A stretch of DNA of 64,000 nt from Marinobacter mangrovi. Its GTDB lineage: Bacteria > Pseudomonadota > Gammaproteobacteria > Pseudomonadales > Oleiphilaceae. Shown here in pieces: positions 20,671 through 33,168 of the stretch. The stretch covers positions 1,290,092 through 1,354,091 of the forward strand of contig NZ_JAERVO010000001.1 in assembly GCF_016798325.1 (NCBI RefSeq). The letters run 5' to 3'. Every line of letters begins with the position of its first letter. Position 1 is the stretch's first letter. The position numbers and the translations under genes were made by a program. The notes below the pieces were generated by a model. The model worked only from the letters and a program-made list of their open reading frames with translations. It ran no database searches and was not told the origin of the DNA.

Positions 20671-20839
20671 GTAGATTGGGGTGACGCAGGAAGCCCAACA
20701 AGCCAGGTTTGCGGCCCATCTCATCCAATACAATGGTCGCCAGGCCGTTTTTTGAGAACCCAGGCTCCGAGCCTTTCCGCGATAACGGGAACGTCCGGTG
20801 CCCGCTTATTGTTGGGCTTCCTGCGTCAGCCCAACCTAC
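20671..20839. repeat. REP/REPIN-like inverted repeat pair
   Basis: The 31-mer at 20671-20701 (GTAGATTGGGGTGACGCAGG and following) is the reverse complement, with two mismatches, of 20809-20839; 107 bases separate them. The core GACGCAGGAAGCCCAACA resembles the GTTGGG...CCCAAC class of extragenic palindromes dispersed in many proteobacteria. No RAYT transposase gene is in the window, and I found no further copies here. Confidence 0.65.
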
Positions 20840-20951
20840 GCCCTCGAGTGGGCCTCAAATGTAGCCGATGCTTCAGCTTCGGAGCAGCCTGCAAGGCTGC
20901 CGACTGGCATGACCGATTCTTCTGAACCCATCCTCCGACGAGTCTATAAAG

Positions 20952-20980
20952 AAAAGGGAGCCACCCAGGGCTCCCTTTTT
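20952..20980. terminator. Bidirectional intrinsic terminator
   Basis: Stem AAAAGGGAGCC / GGCTCCCTTTTT with a short loop gives a T-run in both directions. It can end rsx-nth on the plus strand and the chalcone-isomerase-like gene on the minus strand. Confidence 0.85.
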
Positions 20981-21005
20981 CTCACAAACCGGATCGGTGC
21001 CGAGC

Positions 21006-21572
21006 TTACTCCGCTTTCCCCAGCATCGCTTCCTTCAGGTCTTCCTGGGCCGGCTCGTCGGACAGCCAGATGCCGAACAGTGCCTTCTTGAATTCGAGGC
21101 CCGGAATGGTGTCTTTCTTGGTGCCGTTCTTGAACACCTGGACGCCTTCACTGGGCACATACACCAGATCAAAGACATCGCCTTCCTTGATCTCTTCCTT
21201 GAAGACGCCCATGAACTGGTCGATTTCCTGCTTCACCGGCGCCATATCACCATGAGTGGAGGCCTCAAAGCCTTCCATGGTGGCTTCGGTCATGCGATCA
21301 CTGGTGATCATGCCGGAAATGATATCCAGCCGGATCGCCTGGGGCTGATCCGCATCGATGATCGCTTTGGGATTGGACTGCTTCTGGGGCACAAACAGGC
21401 TGCCAACATACAGATCCAGGAACCACTTGGATCGAACCCCGGCGCCATTGAGCACCAGGTCAGAACTGTCGGCCTTCATCTGTTCCGGCACATCGACACC
21501 TTCCAGGGTCAACGCAGACGCCGGTCCTGCCAGGGCAAGAGTGAGCAGCAGTGCTGAGGTAACCTTTTTCAT
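21006..21572 (-). CDS. Chalcone isomerase-like exported protein
   Basis: 188 residues with a signal peptide (SALLLTLALAGPASA). The mature protein fits the bacterial chalcone-isomerase-like fold: LNGAGVRSKWFLDLYVGSLFV near the N-terminus and GLEFKKALFGIWLSDEP at the end. Bacterial members lack a proven isomerase role and are thought to bind fatty-acid-like ligands in the periplasm; here function is inferred only from the fold. Three in-frame ATGs run together (21578, 21575, 21572). The last is best placed relative to the AGGG upstream (about 8 bases). Confidence 0.82.
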   Translation of the reverse strand: MKKVTSALLLTLALAGPASALTLEGVDVPEQMKADSSDLVLNGAGVRSKWFLDLYVGSLFVPQKQSNPKAIIDADQPQAIRLDIISGMITSDRMTEATMEGFEASTHGDMAPVKQEIDQFMGVFKEEIKEGDVFDLVYVPSEGVQVFKNGTKKDTIPGLEFKKALFGIWLSDEPAQEDLKEAMLGKAE

Positions 21573-21736
21573 CATCATGTCCCTAAACGTTTGATTGTTA
21601 TTTATTTTATAACTTTAGTCCTTCCAGACCAATTGCATTTTAGCAATGCCGAAAATTACTCACCGATGCCTGGTTCTCATTTGCCGAAGCCGCATGTTGC
21701 GGCCATCAGCACCGGGCGCATGACGCCGATCAGCCA

Positions 21737-21775
21737 ATAAAAAACCGGTGACCCCTCTCGGGATCACCGGCTTTT
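21737..21775 (-). terminator. Intrinsic terminator of rpoS
   Basis: On the minus strand GCCGGTGATCCC pairs with GGGGTCACCGGT (one bulge) and is followed by TTTTTTATT. It starts about 23 bases after the rpoS stop. Confidence 0.85.
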
Positions 21776-21797
21776 GTGTGCCATTCTAAAGAATCGT

Positions 21798-22796
21798 TTA
21801 TTTAAACAGCATGGCGCAGGACAAGCCTTCCTTCTCCAGGATCTCCCGCAGACGACGCAACGCTTCGACCTGGATCTGGCGAACCCGTTCGCGGGTCAGT
21901 CCGATCTCCTGCCCGACTTCCTCAAGCGTACTGGTCTGGTAACCGCGCAGCCCGAATCGACGGGAAAGCACTTCCTGCTGCTTGTCGCTGAGCTGGTCCA
22001 GCCAGCGCTCGATGCAGCCCTGCATGTTGGTATCCTGCAGCAGGTCGGCCGGATCGGTCGCGCCTTCATCGGCCACGGTATCCAGCAGCGATTTTTCCCC
22101 GCTGCTGCCGATCGGGGTGTCCACGGAGGTGACCCGCTCGTTCAGCCCCAGCATGCGCTTCACATCGTTGACCGGCTTGTCGACCATCTGCGCGATTTCT
22201 TCCGCAGACGGTTCGTGATCCAGCTTTTGGGTCAGCTCACGCGCTGCGCGCAAGTACAGGTTCAGTTCCTTGACCACGTGAATCGGCAGGCGAATCGTGC
22301 GCGTCTGATTCATGATGGCACGCTCGATGGTCTGGCGAATCCACCAGGTCGCGTAGGTGGAGAAACGGAAACCGCGTTCCGGGTCGAATTTCTCAACGGC
22401 GCGGATCAGGCCGAGATTCCCCTCCTCGATCAAATCGAGCAGAGTCAGGCCCCGGTTCACATAGCGCCGTGCAATTTTCACCACCAGACGCAGGTTGCTC
22501 TCGATCATCCGTTTGCGTCCGGCTTCCTGTCCCTTGCGGGCCAACCGTGCGAAGTAGACCTCTTCTTCCGGTGTGAGGAGTGGTGAGAAACCGATTTCGT
22601 TGAGATAGAGCTGGGTAGCGTCCAGCTGTTTCTGGCTGGTGTAGTAGCGGCCTGAAGCCTTGGAGAGATCGGATGAGTCCGTTAAGGGCGCATCATCCTG
22701 TTCCTGGTTGCTGGAGTCGACTGTCAGAGTCTCTTCTTCCGGATCCTCGACATCTGCCACACGATCAACAATGAGTTCATCACGCTCTGCTGACAT
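21798..22796 (-). CDS. rpoS: Stationary-phase sigma factor RpoS
   Basis: 332 residues. An acidic N-terminus is followed by sigma region 1.2 ([21 protein letters not shown]), region 2 ([21 protein letters not shown], then [17 protein letters not shown]), region 3 and region 4 ([23 protein letters not shown]). The spacing and the short region 1 identify RpoS and not RpoD. It directs RNA polymerase to general stress and stationary-phase promoters. The ATG at 22796 has GGGG upstream; the open frame extends 12 codons further. The conserved nlpD-rpoS order suggests that some transcription starts inside or before nlpD, and the 148-base gap could hold a proximal promoter. Confidence 0.97.
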   Translation of the reverse strand: MSAERDELIVDRVADVEDPEEETLTVDSSNQEQDDAPLTDSSDLSKASGRYYTSQKQLDATQLYLNEIGFSPLLTPEEEVYFARLARKGQEAGRKRMIESNLRLVVKIARRYVNRGLTLLDLIEEGNLGLIRAVEKFDPERGFRFSTYATWWIRQTIERAIMNQTRTIRLPIHVVKELNLYLRAARELTQKLDHEPSAEEIAQMVDKPVNDVKRMLGLNERVTSVDTPIGSSGEKSLLDTVADEGATDPADLLQDTNMQGCIERWLDQLSDKQQEVLSRRFGLRGYQTSTLEEVGQEIGLTRERVRQIQVEALRRLREILEKEGLSCAMLFK

Positions 22797-22944
22797 AGTT
22801 CTTGCCCCGCCTTTTAACCCCATTCTTATCACCTGCCGGAATTCTTGTTGTTCGACAAGTGCCTGCTGTTCTTTTCAACTGCTTATGACACGTTTACTTT
22901 TCAGCGATGTGACATGTGTTTTTCAGCAGTCGGGGCGGTTCCGT

Positions 22945-23820
22945 CTACCTCGGTGGCAAATAATGCATCGGATCCACCGGGTTGCCGTTTTTTCTTATCT
23001 CAAAATGCAGCTTCGTCGCATTGGCGCCGCTGCTGCCCATTTCGGCAATGAGCTGGCCCGCCCTGACGTTTTCTCCCTCCTGCACCAATATCTTCCGGTT
23101 GTGAGCGTATGCGCTCAGATAGTGCTCGTTATGATTGATGATGATCAGGTTACCGTAACCCAACAACCCGCTGCCCGCATAGACCACGCTACCTCTGGCG
23201 GCTGCCCTGACCGGATCACCCGGTTTGCCGGAAATATCAACACCCTTATTGACTTTTCCCGACGTTGAGTATCCTGCAATTACGGGGCCAACATTGGGCC
23301 AACGCCACTGGATGTCGGAGACCACCTGAGTCTGCTCCTGCAGGGATTTATCCGCTTGCGGTGCCCTCTGAACCCGGGGTTTGGGAGCAGACGTGGGCGT
23401 CTGGCGGGGTGCTGGCCGACTGGCCTTTCGGGATGTGGAAGTGGAAGCCGATGACGACGAGGACGCCACGGACTGCCCTGAAGGCACGTGGCCTCTCAGA
23501 TCCAGGCGGATGACCTGCCCTGGTTTGATGGTGTAAGGCGGATTGATGCCATTGGCGTTGCCCAGCTCGCGATAGTCACGCCCATATCGCCAGGCAATGC
23601 TGTAGAGGGTCTCGCCGGACCGGACGACGTGCTGGCCCCAGTAAACTGGCGGGTTGTATCGGTCGTCCTGATAGATGTCGGCGGTATTGCAGCCCGAGAG
23701 CAAAAACAGGACAAGCAAACCGGCGCCCAGGCCCCGGAAGGACAGACGGCGGCAGCACTTCGCCAGGAGAGAAACCGCCGGTTTCTGGTCCCGAAACCCT
23801 GTACGACCATCTAAGCTCAC
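22945..23820 (-). CDS. nlpD: NlpD, LysM/LytM lipoprotein activator of amidases
   Basis: 291 residues. A lipoprotein signal ends LFLLSGCN, so the product is likely an outer-membrane lipoprotein. A LysM domain (about 60-110, SGETLYSIAWRYGRD) binds peptidoglycan. A Ser/Thr/Pro/Ala-rich linker leads to a C-terminal LytM (M23) domain. The LytM metal ligands are lost: the HxxxD position reads NKGVD and the HxH reads KLH. This matches NlpD/EnvC proteins, which activate cell-division amidases without being peptidases. The start is GTG at 23820 with no clear Shine-Dalgarno; no in-frame ATG precedes the signal peptide. Confidence 0.93.
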   Translation of the reverse strand: MSLDGRTGFRDQKPAVSLLAKCCRRLSFRGLGAGLLVLFLLSGCNTADIYQDDRYNPPVYWGQHVVRSGETLYSIAWRYGRDYRELGNANGINPPYTIKPGQVIRLDLRGHVPSGQSVASSSSSASTSTSRKASRPAPRQTPTSAPKPRVQRAPQADKSLQEQTQVVSDIQWRWPNVGPVIAGYSTSGKVNKGVDISGKPGDPVRAAARGSVVYAGSGLLGYGNLIIINHNEHYLSAYAHNRKILVQEGENVRAGQLIAEMGSSGANATKLHFEIRKNGNPVDPMHYLPPR

Positions 23821-23876
23821 GGAAATAACAGCTTCTTTTTTATTTCAAATTTGTATGAAAAATAGTGCAGTCCCTG

Positions 23877-23909
23877 AAGAATGCAATATAAGTCACTAAT
23901 TCATTGCAT
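23877..23909. promoter_or_regulatory. Dyad in the AT-rich leader upstream of nlpD-rpoS
   Basis: ATGCAAT (23881-23887) and ATTGCAT (23903-23909) form a perfect 7-bp inverted pair separated by 15 bases, inside a strikingly AT-rich 210-base spacer. On the minus strand one half overlaps a TATATT -10-like hexamer. The left half sits in AAGAATGCAA, which recurs upstream of the symporter operon at 53903. This is a candidate operator; no regulator can be named. Confidence 0.35.
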
Positions 23910-24030
23910 ATTTTTTAAACAAATTAAAGTTACTTAATCTAAATAGGTGTTCCGATCGGTAACACGAAAAGTAACAAGTTCACATATTTGCTGTGACAGT
24001 GAGCACTGATATTCCGTGACCTGTCTCGGT

Positions 24031-24999
24031 TCACGATGCGGCTGCGCGTGCCTGACGCATGCGACCAAACCATTCCAGACCGAGCACAACCACCACACCG
24101 AGTATAGCCAGCCCGATCGCAGCCATCAGCGCGGACGATTCACCCGTCACGCTGGCATAGGTTCCGGGTAACAGGTTGATCTCTTCCAGCGGTACGCGTT
24201 CGCCATGGCTGTTGATACGCCAACTGATGGCTTCCTTCCAGGGCCAGACTTTGCTGAGCGCCCCCAGCATAAACCCGGTCAGCAAGGCGAGCATCCCGTC
24301 CCGATAGCGTCGGAATGCCCACGACAGAAGCTGTGCGATCGACAACAGCCCGACAACACAACCTGTCACAAACAGTCCGAGACGGTCCAGTTGCCATTCG
24401 TTAACAGCCGTCAGGATCGGTCCGTACATGCCAATCATCAGGAGAATGAAGCTGCCGGAGATGCCGGGCAGGATCATTGCGCAGATGGCCAGGGCACCGG
24501 ACCCGAACAGCGTCCAGTAGGTCACCGGTGTTTCGCCCGGTGACATCTGGGTGACGAACCAGGCGGCGATTGCGCCGATAAACAGCAGCAGAACCTGCCC
24601 GATCCCCCAGCGGCCGATTTCACGACCCACGTGCCAGGCGGACGCCAGGATCAGGCCGAAAAAGAAGCTCCAGAGGAAGACCGGATAATGGGAGAGCGCA
24701 AAGCGGATCGCCCCTGAGAGGGTAACGATGCTGGCGATGATGCCACCAAACAAAAGCACCAGGAAGGTGCCGTCCATCCTTGACCAGAAGGCGCCGACAC
24801 GGCCCCGGAGCAACTCTCCGGTCAGGGCGCGCGGAAAGGCGCCGATAGCGTTCAGCAGGCGCTCGTAGATACCCGTGATAAAGGCAATCGTGCCGCCGGA
24901 GACGCCGGGCACCACATCGGCCGCGCCCATGGCAATGCCCCGCAGCAGGATGGCAAGCGGGTGTTGGCGTTCCACAGGTGTTTGCGATTCATGGGTCAT
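24031..24999 (-). CDS. DUF368 family undecaprenyl phosphate transporter-like protein
   Basis: 322 residues, about eight to nine membrane helices. The family hallmark GAADVVPGVSGGTIAFITGIYERLL lies near residue 30, with an inverted-repeat counterpart (MILPGISGSFILLMIGMY) near residue 155. DUF368 members have been reported to recycle undecaprenyl phosphate across the inner membrane for cell-wall and glycan synthesis; I infer the same here by family. The ATG at 24999 overlaps the pcm stop by four bases. In its first 20 residues it carries only a short hydrophilic leader. Confidence 0.82.
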   Translation of the reverse strand: MTHESQTPVERQHPLAILLRGIAMGAADVVPGVSGGTIAFITGIYERLLNAIGAFPRALTGELLRGRVGAFWSRMDGTFLVLLFGGIIASIVTLSGAIRFALSHYPVFLWSFFFGLILASAWHVGREIGRWGIGQVLLLFIGAIAAWFVTQMSPGETPVTYWTLFGSGALAICAMILPGISGSFILLMIGMYGPILTAVNEWQLDRLGLFVTGCVVGLLSIAQLLSWAFRRYRDGMLALLTGFMLGALSKVWPWKEAISWRINSHGERVPLEEINLLPGTYASVTGESSALMAAIGLAILGVVVVLGLEWFGRMRQARAAAS

Positions 25000-25652
25000 C
25001 GAACCACCCCGCTCAACAGCGGCACGAAGCGGACCGGTTCCAGCTCAGTGATCTCGTAATCGTCGCCGCGGCGAATAACCTTGGTCAGTACCTGGGTCGT
25101 TTCGCCGATGGGAGCCACCATCACCCCGCCTTCGGCCAACTGGGGCAGCAAGTCCTCCGGCATGGACGCCGGAGCCGCCGTGACGAGAATACCGTCGAAG
25201 GGCGCGTTCTCCGGCCACCCCATTACATCACCGGCCAGACGCAGGCTGGTGTTACGCAGGTGGAGCGTTCGCATCCGTTCCCTCGCCTTATTGAGTAGCG
25301 GATTAATGCGCTCAACACTGAAGACCTCATCCACCAACTGTGCAAGCACGGCCGTCTGGTATCCCGAGCCGGTTCCCAGTTCCAGTACCCGTGACGGATT
25401 GTGCTCCATCAGCACTTCCGTCATACGAGCCACGATATAAGGTTGGGACAGGGTCTGCTGATAGCCTATGGGTAACGCCGTGTCCTCATAGGCCCGGTGG
25501 GAAAGCGCTTCATCCAGGAAGATATGCCGCGGAATTTCCGCCAGTGCTGTCAGCACCCGCTCATCCTGAATGCCCGACTCGCGCAGGCGCTGGATCAGTC
25601 TCATTCGGGTCCGGCGAGATGTCATGCCGATCCCCTGCAGTTCAGCCACCAT
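24996..25652 (-). CDS. pcm: Protein-L-isoaspartate O-methyltransferase
   Basis: 218 residues. Pcm methylates isoaspartyl residues in aged proteins so that they can revert to aspartate. The SAM-binding motif ELGTGSGYQTAVLA, the PIGYQQTLSQPYIVA block and the DGILVTAA strand are present. The ATG at 25652 overlaps the surE stop; an upstream in-frame start at 25673 lies within surE and is less likely. surE-pcm-nlpD-rpoS is a classic stationary-phase survival cluster, here with the DUF368 gene inserted after pcm. Confidence 0.95.
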   Translation of the reverse strand: MVAELQGIGMTSRRTRMRLIQRLRESGIQDERVLTALAEIPRHIFLDEALSHRAYEDTALPIGYQQTLSQPYIVARMTEVLMEHNPSRVLELGTGSGYQTAVLAQLVDEVFSVERINPLLNKARERMRTLHLRNTSLRLAGDVMGWPENAPFDGILVTAAPASMPEDLLPQLAEGGVMVAPIGETTQVLTKVIRRGDDYEITELEPVRFVPLLSGVVR

Positions 25653-26401
25653 CAATCCTCCGCCTCCAGCCACTGGCTGAGGGAATCCAGGGCCTCGTGA
25701 CGGGTCATGTCGACCTGGATCGGCGTAATCGAAACGTAATTGTGGCGAACGGCGTAAAAGTCAGTGCCCGGACCGGCGTCGTCACCGGCTCCGGCTGCAC
25801 CGATCCAGTAACGCTTCTTGCCCCGCGGGCAGGTCATCGGAATCGCCGGCTCGCCCCGCCCCCGGTGCCCCAGACGCGTTACCTGGAATCCGGCCAGTTC
25901 CTCCCAGGGAACATCCGGCACGTTGACATTCAACAGACAGCGCGGCCCCAACGCCAGTGTGGCTTCTTTTTCCACCAGCGCACGCACGGCGCGCGCGGCC
26001 GTCTCGTAATGGAAATGGCCGTCATTGACCAGGGAAACGGCAATGGCTGGCAACCCCAGTGAACGCCCTTCCGTAGCGGCGGCGACCGTACCGGAATAAA
26101 TCACGTCGTCGCCCAGGTTGGCGTGGGTATTGATGCCGGAAATGACACGGTCGAACGGATGATCGAACAGCCCGTTCACGGCCAGGTTGACGCAGTCGGT
26201 CGGGGTGCCGTCCACAGACAGGAAGCCCTGGGGATGGGTTTCGACCGTCAACGGACGATTCAGTGTCAGGGAATTACTCGCCCCGCTGTGGTCGCGATCG
26301 GGCGCCACCACACTGAGATCGCCGAGTCCCCGGAGCCCCTCGTAAAGGACTTTCAGCCCCGGAGAATGAACACCGTCATCATTCGCCAGCAAAATCCGCA
26401 C
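25652..26401 (-). CDS. surE: 5'/3'-nucleotidase SurE
   Basis: 249 residues. A metal-dependent nucleoside monophosphatase. The N-terminal [16 protein letters not shown] carries the metal-binding Asp pair, [22 protein letters not shown] the second metal site, and the C-terminus is of usual length. The start is GTG at 26401 with GGAG six bases upstream; an overlapping ATG is out of frame. It overlaps pcm. Confidence 0.95.
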   Translation of the reverse strand: MRILLANDDGVHSPGLKVLYEGLRGLGDLSVVAPDRDHSGASNSLTLNRPLTVETHPQGFLSVDGTPTDCVNLAVNGLFDHPFDRVISGINTHANLGDDVIYSGTVAAATEGRSLGLPAIAVSLVNDGHFHYETAARAVRALVEKEATLALGPRCLLNVNVPDVPWEELAGFQVTRLGHRGRGEPAIPMTCPRGKKRYWIGAAGAGDDAGPGTDFYAVRHNYVSITPIQVDMTRHEALDSLSQWLEAED

Positions 26402-26484
26402 ATCCGTCTCCGTTTCAATTGGCGCCTGCCCTTACCCTTCGCAGGCAAATTGCAGGTCGTCACGAGTCTATGAACATCAACCCA

Positions 26485-27468
26485 CTATGATGCCGGGTTT
26501 CCATTCCCCTCGCCAGCCACAACGTCGAGAATTTCAGCCACCAGTGCCGTTGCGAAACCACCGGACGCCAACTGGAAATCCAGCTGAAGGCAGCCGGGTT
26601 CGGGCCAGCACCAAGCCAGTCCGGAGATCGGCAGCCTTAGCGAGCGGCGCTCGGGCTTCATCCGGGTGCTGGCGAAAACGCCGGCCATCTCCGGGTGGCG
26701 ACCCACGACATCCCGCTCGATCCGTTCCAGGTCACCGCCAGCGCGGGTACCGCCATCGCCCCAGAGAGGACCCGAGGGCTCTGCGGACCAGGGGTCGCCC
26801 TCCATAATCTCGCGCCAGTCGTCTCGCTCCACCCGTTCTGCCAGAACTTCGTTAAACAACCATGACCGGGCCGCCGAGAAGGCCATCCCGGCCTTGAAGT
26901 TGCGCCCGCGGCGCGGGCGGTCACCCTGGGCCACCGCCTGGGCCAGATTATTACCGTCCCGCCCGAAGCGCTGCGGTCCGAAATAGTTGGGTATGCCGGA
27001 GTCCCGCAGCGACGCCAGTCGCTCTTCAAGCGCTTCCGGGTCTGCCGTCACGTCACGCAGGGTCAGGCAGAACCGATTGCCCGAATGGTCGCCCCGCCGC
27101 AGTTTGCGCTGGTGACGGGCCTGCTCCAGCACCGTCCAGCGCTGACCGATCGCATCGATCAACGCCGCGTCATCCGGCTTGCCCGGTCGATACAGGCTGA
27201 ACCACTGACGGGTCACCGCATGCCGATCCTTGAGGCCACAAAACCCCACATCAAACGAACGAATACCGGCCATGCCGGCGAGCTGGCGCGCCACAAATTC
27301 GGTATTGTCACCCCGTTTCTCGAGGAACAGGCACAGGTGTTCGCCATCCCCGGAAAAGGGCGCGTCCATCACTTCAACGACCTGAAAATCTTCCGGCTGC
27401 GATCGCATCACGGCGGTACCCAGCCGTGAGCCCGAGGTGGTCGGCCAGTCCAGACGCCAGCGGCTCAT
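26485..27468 (-). CDS. truD: tRNA pseudouridine(13) synthase TruD
   Basis: 327 residues. TruD makes pseudouridine 13 in tRNA-Glu. The catalytic block [16 protein letters not shown] contains the conserved Asp, and the [15 protein letters not shown] block is typical, as is the insertion domain between. The N-terminus carries [11 protein letters not shown]. The start overlaps ispF by four bases. Confidence 0.94.
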   Translation of the reverse strand: MSRWRLDWPTTSGSRLGTAVMRSQPEDFQVVEVMDAPFSGDGEHLCLFLEKRGDNTEFVARQLAGMAGIRSFDVGFCGLKDRHAVTRQWFSLYRPGKPDDAALIDAIGQRWTVLEQARHQRKLRRGDHSGNRFCLTLRDVTADPEALEERLASLRDSGIPNYFGPQRFGRDGNNLAQAVAQGDRPRRGRNFKAGMAFSAARSWLFNEVLAERVERDDWREIMEGDPWSAEPSGPLWGDGGTRAGGDLERIERDVVGRHPEMAGVFASTRMKPERRSLRLPISGLAWCWPEPGCLQLDFQLASGGFATALVAEILDVVAGEGNGNPAS

Positions 27469-27947
27469 CGGACCTCATCCAGCAGCAGGCAGATGGCCTG
27501 GCAGGCAATCCCTTCTTCCCGACCGGTAAAGCCGAGCTTTTCCGTGGTCGTGGCTTTGACACTGACCGCATTGACGGGCAACGCCAGATCGGCCGCAATA
27601 CACTCGCGCATCTGCGCAATATGAGGCGCCATCTTCGGTTTCTGGGCAATGACGGTGCTGTCGATGTTGGCAACGCGGAATCCGGCATCCTTTACCGCCT
27701 GATAAACCGCACGCAGCAGCTCGCGGCTGTCGGCACCGCGCCACTGGGCATCGGTGTCCGGAAAGAACTGCCCAATGTCGCCCAGTGCGGCCGCGCCCAA
27801 CAACGCGTCGGCCACTGCGTGCAGCAGGACGTCGCCGTCGGAATGCGCCCGGATGCCCCGACTGTGCGGGATTCGCACGCCGCCGATCATGACATGGTCG
27901 CCCTCGCAGAAGGCATGGACGTCGTAGCCCTGTCCAATTCGCATCAT
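27465..27947 (-). CDS. ispF: 2-C-methyl-D-erythritol 2,4-cyclodiphosphate synthase
   Basis: 160 residues. IspF forms the cyclic diphosphate intermediate of the MEP isoprenoid pathway, supplying undecaprenol and ubiquinone. Metal ligands are in GYDVHAF and [11 protein letters not shown]; the C-terminal [15 protein letters not shown] is also typical. Two ATGs are adjacent (27947 and 27944); either is possible. It begins immediately after the ispD stop and overlaps truD. Confidence 0.97.
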   Translation of the reverse strand: MMRIGQGYDVHAFCEGDHVMIGGVRIPHSRGIRAHSDGDVLLHAVADALLGAAALGDIGQFFPDTDAQWRGADSRELLRAVYQAVKDAGFRVANIDSTVIAQKPKMAPHIAQMRECIAADLALPVNAVSVKATTTEKLGFTGREEGIACQAICLLLDEVR

Positions 27948-28652
27948 TCAGTGTTCCAGTTGATCCAGTATCCAGCCCGCCAGCGGAAGATCCTCGGGCA
28001 GGGTAATCTTGATGTTATCAGTCCGACCGCGGACCAGCTTCGGCGCGTACCCCATGGTCTCCAGGGCGGACGCCTCGTCCGTCACCGCAACCCCGCGGTC
28101 CCGGGCCTGTTCCAGCGCAGTGCGCAACAATCCATAGCGAAACTGCTGCGGCGTGAAGGCGCGCCAGAGGGCACTTCGGTCAACCGTTTCGGTGACCGCG
28201 TCGACATCAGGCGCCTGTCGTTTGATGGTATCGGAGACCGGTGCAGCCAGCAGCCCGCCACTCTCCCCGTCACCCAGGGCGGACATCAGCCGCCGGATAT
28301 CCTCGGTCGCCACACAGGGGCGCGCCACGTCGTGAACGAGTACCCAGTCGTCATCGGAGAGTCGATCAGCCAGCGCGTTCAGTCCGGCCAGAACCGAGTC
28401 GGATCGGTCGTTGCCACCGGTACAGGTAAAAACACGAGGGTCCGATGCACTGTCGCTGCCGGCGAACCACCGGTCTTCGGGGTGCAGGGGAACCATGGCA
28501 CCGGCGAACAGGCCGGTGTCCAGCAGACGGGACAGGGTGATATCCAGAATATAGCGTTGTCTGAGTCGCAGATACTGCTTCGGGCGGTCGGCCTGCATGC
28601 GCTGCCCGATGCCCGCGGCAGGAACCACAAGCCAGTATTGCCGTTGCGTCAT
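27948..28652 (-). CDS. ispD: 2-C-methyl-D-erythritol 4-phosphate cytidylyltransferase
   Basis: 234 residues. IspD couples MEP to CTP, the third step of the MEP pathway. The nucleotide loop PAAGIGQRMQADRPKQYL, VLVHDVARPCV, and the TDEASALE and KITLPEDL motifs are all present. It is followed directly by ispF with no gap and preceded by ftsB after 29 bases. Confidence 0.97.
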   Translation of the reverse strand: MTQRQYWLVVPAAGIGQRMQADRPKQYLRLRQRYILDITLSRLLDTGLFAGAMVPLHPEDRWFAGSDSASDPRVFTCTGGNDRSDSVLAGLNALADRLSDDDWVLVHDVARPCVATEDIRRLMSALGDGESGGLLAAPVSDTIKRQAPDVDAVTETVDRSALWRAFTPQQFRYGLLRTALEQARDRGVAVTDEASALETMGYAPKLVRGRTDNIKITLPEDLPLAGWILDQLEH

Positions 28653-28681
28653 GGAACTATCCGAAGGGGCCCGGGTACCGA

Positions 28682-28954
28682 TCAGGGATCGACCACCAGA
28701 AAGAAGGTTTCATCTTCGCGAATCAGGCCGAGATTCATGCGCGCGCGCTCTTCGATCGCGCCCTTGCCGCTGCGCAGGTTGCGCACTTCGGCATAGAGTC
28801 GTTCGTTGCGATCCGCCAGCGTGCCATTCTCGGCTTTCTGGGCTTCAATCTTCTGCTGCAGCTGCCAGACTTGCGCAAAACTGCCCTCGCCGATCCACAG
28901 GCGCGCCTGCAGAAGAACGATGAATACAGCCATGACAGCCCACAACACTTTCAT
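28682..28954 (-). CDS. ftsB: Cell division protein FtsB
   Basis: 90 residues: one N-terminal membrane helix (LWAVMAVFIVLLQARLWIG) followed by a periplasmic coiled coil (VWQLQQKIEAQKAENGTL). FtsB joins FtsL and FtsQ in the divisome. The C-terminal region with IEERARMNLGLI is characteristic. The ATG at 28954 has AGGG seven bases upstream and places the helix at the N-terminus; the ORF extends 11 codons upstream without support. The eno-ftsB-ispD order is conserved. Confidence 0.94.
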   Translation of the reverse strand: MKVLWAVMAVFIVLLQARLWIGEGSFAQVWQLQQKIEAQKAENGTLADRNERLYAEVRNLRSGKGAIEERARMNLGLIREDETFFLVVDP

Positions 28955-29101
28955 GAACAAACCCTGATAGAGACAAAAACAGCGCACAATCAGCGCGCTG
29001 CATTATGAACTTCCACCGAAGTCTAGCCTAAAAATCAGCCAAGCGCGATTACGGAACCACGCAAAAATAAAGATGCACGGCCCAACCTGGCCTGATCTGA
29101 C

Positions 29102-29131
29102 AAAAAGGCCCAGATTTTACACCTGAGCCTT
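29102..29131 (-). terminator. Intrinsic terminator downstream of eno
   Basis: On the minus strand AAGGCTCAG pairs with CTGGGCCTT (one G-T) and is followed by TTTTTG. It separates eno from ftsB, so ftsB-ispDF probably has its own promoter in 28955-29101. Confidence 0.8.
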
Positions 29132-29181
29132 CCTGTGCAACACGCCCGGTAACCGGTCTGGCCGGGCGCTGTGCCGCCAGC

Positions 29182-30495
<1,314 letters not shown>

Positions 30496-30535
30496 TTAGG
30501 TTTGTCGGAATTGGAAAATTCAGGATTGGGAATGA

Positions 30536-33123
<2,588 letters not shown>

Positions 33124-33168
33124 TCATCTCAAGATGGGACGCCAGAATACCAGAAGGCCCCCTCTTAC

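Larger units (their letters stand above)
20592..21005. other. Palindrome-rich intergenic spacer between nth and the chalcone-isomerase-like gene
   Basis: 414 bases without a supported gene. It contains a GGCGCC/GGCGCC hairpin right after nth (20603-20618), a 31-base inverted pair of REP-like sequences (20671-20701 and 20809-20839), a GCAGCC/GGCTGC hairpin (20884-20900) and a strong terminator (20952-20980). Open frames crossing it (for example 20545-20925) are dominated by the repeats and lack ribosome sites. Confidence 0.7.

Noticed and set aside
20545..20925. 126-codon frame after nth
   Set aside because: It runs through the REP-like repeats and overlaps the nth end in another frame; no ribosome site.
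22945..23820. NlpD with missing LytM metal ligands as a broken peptidase
   Set aside because: Loss of these ligands is the normal state of NlpD/EnvC amidase activators, so this is not a defect.
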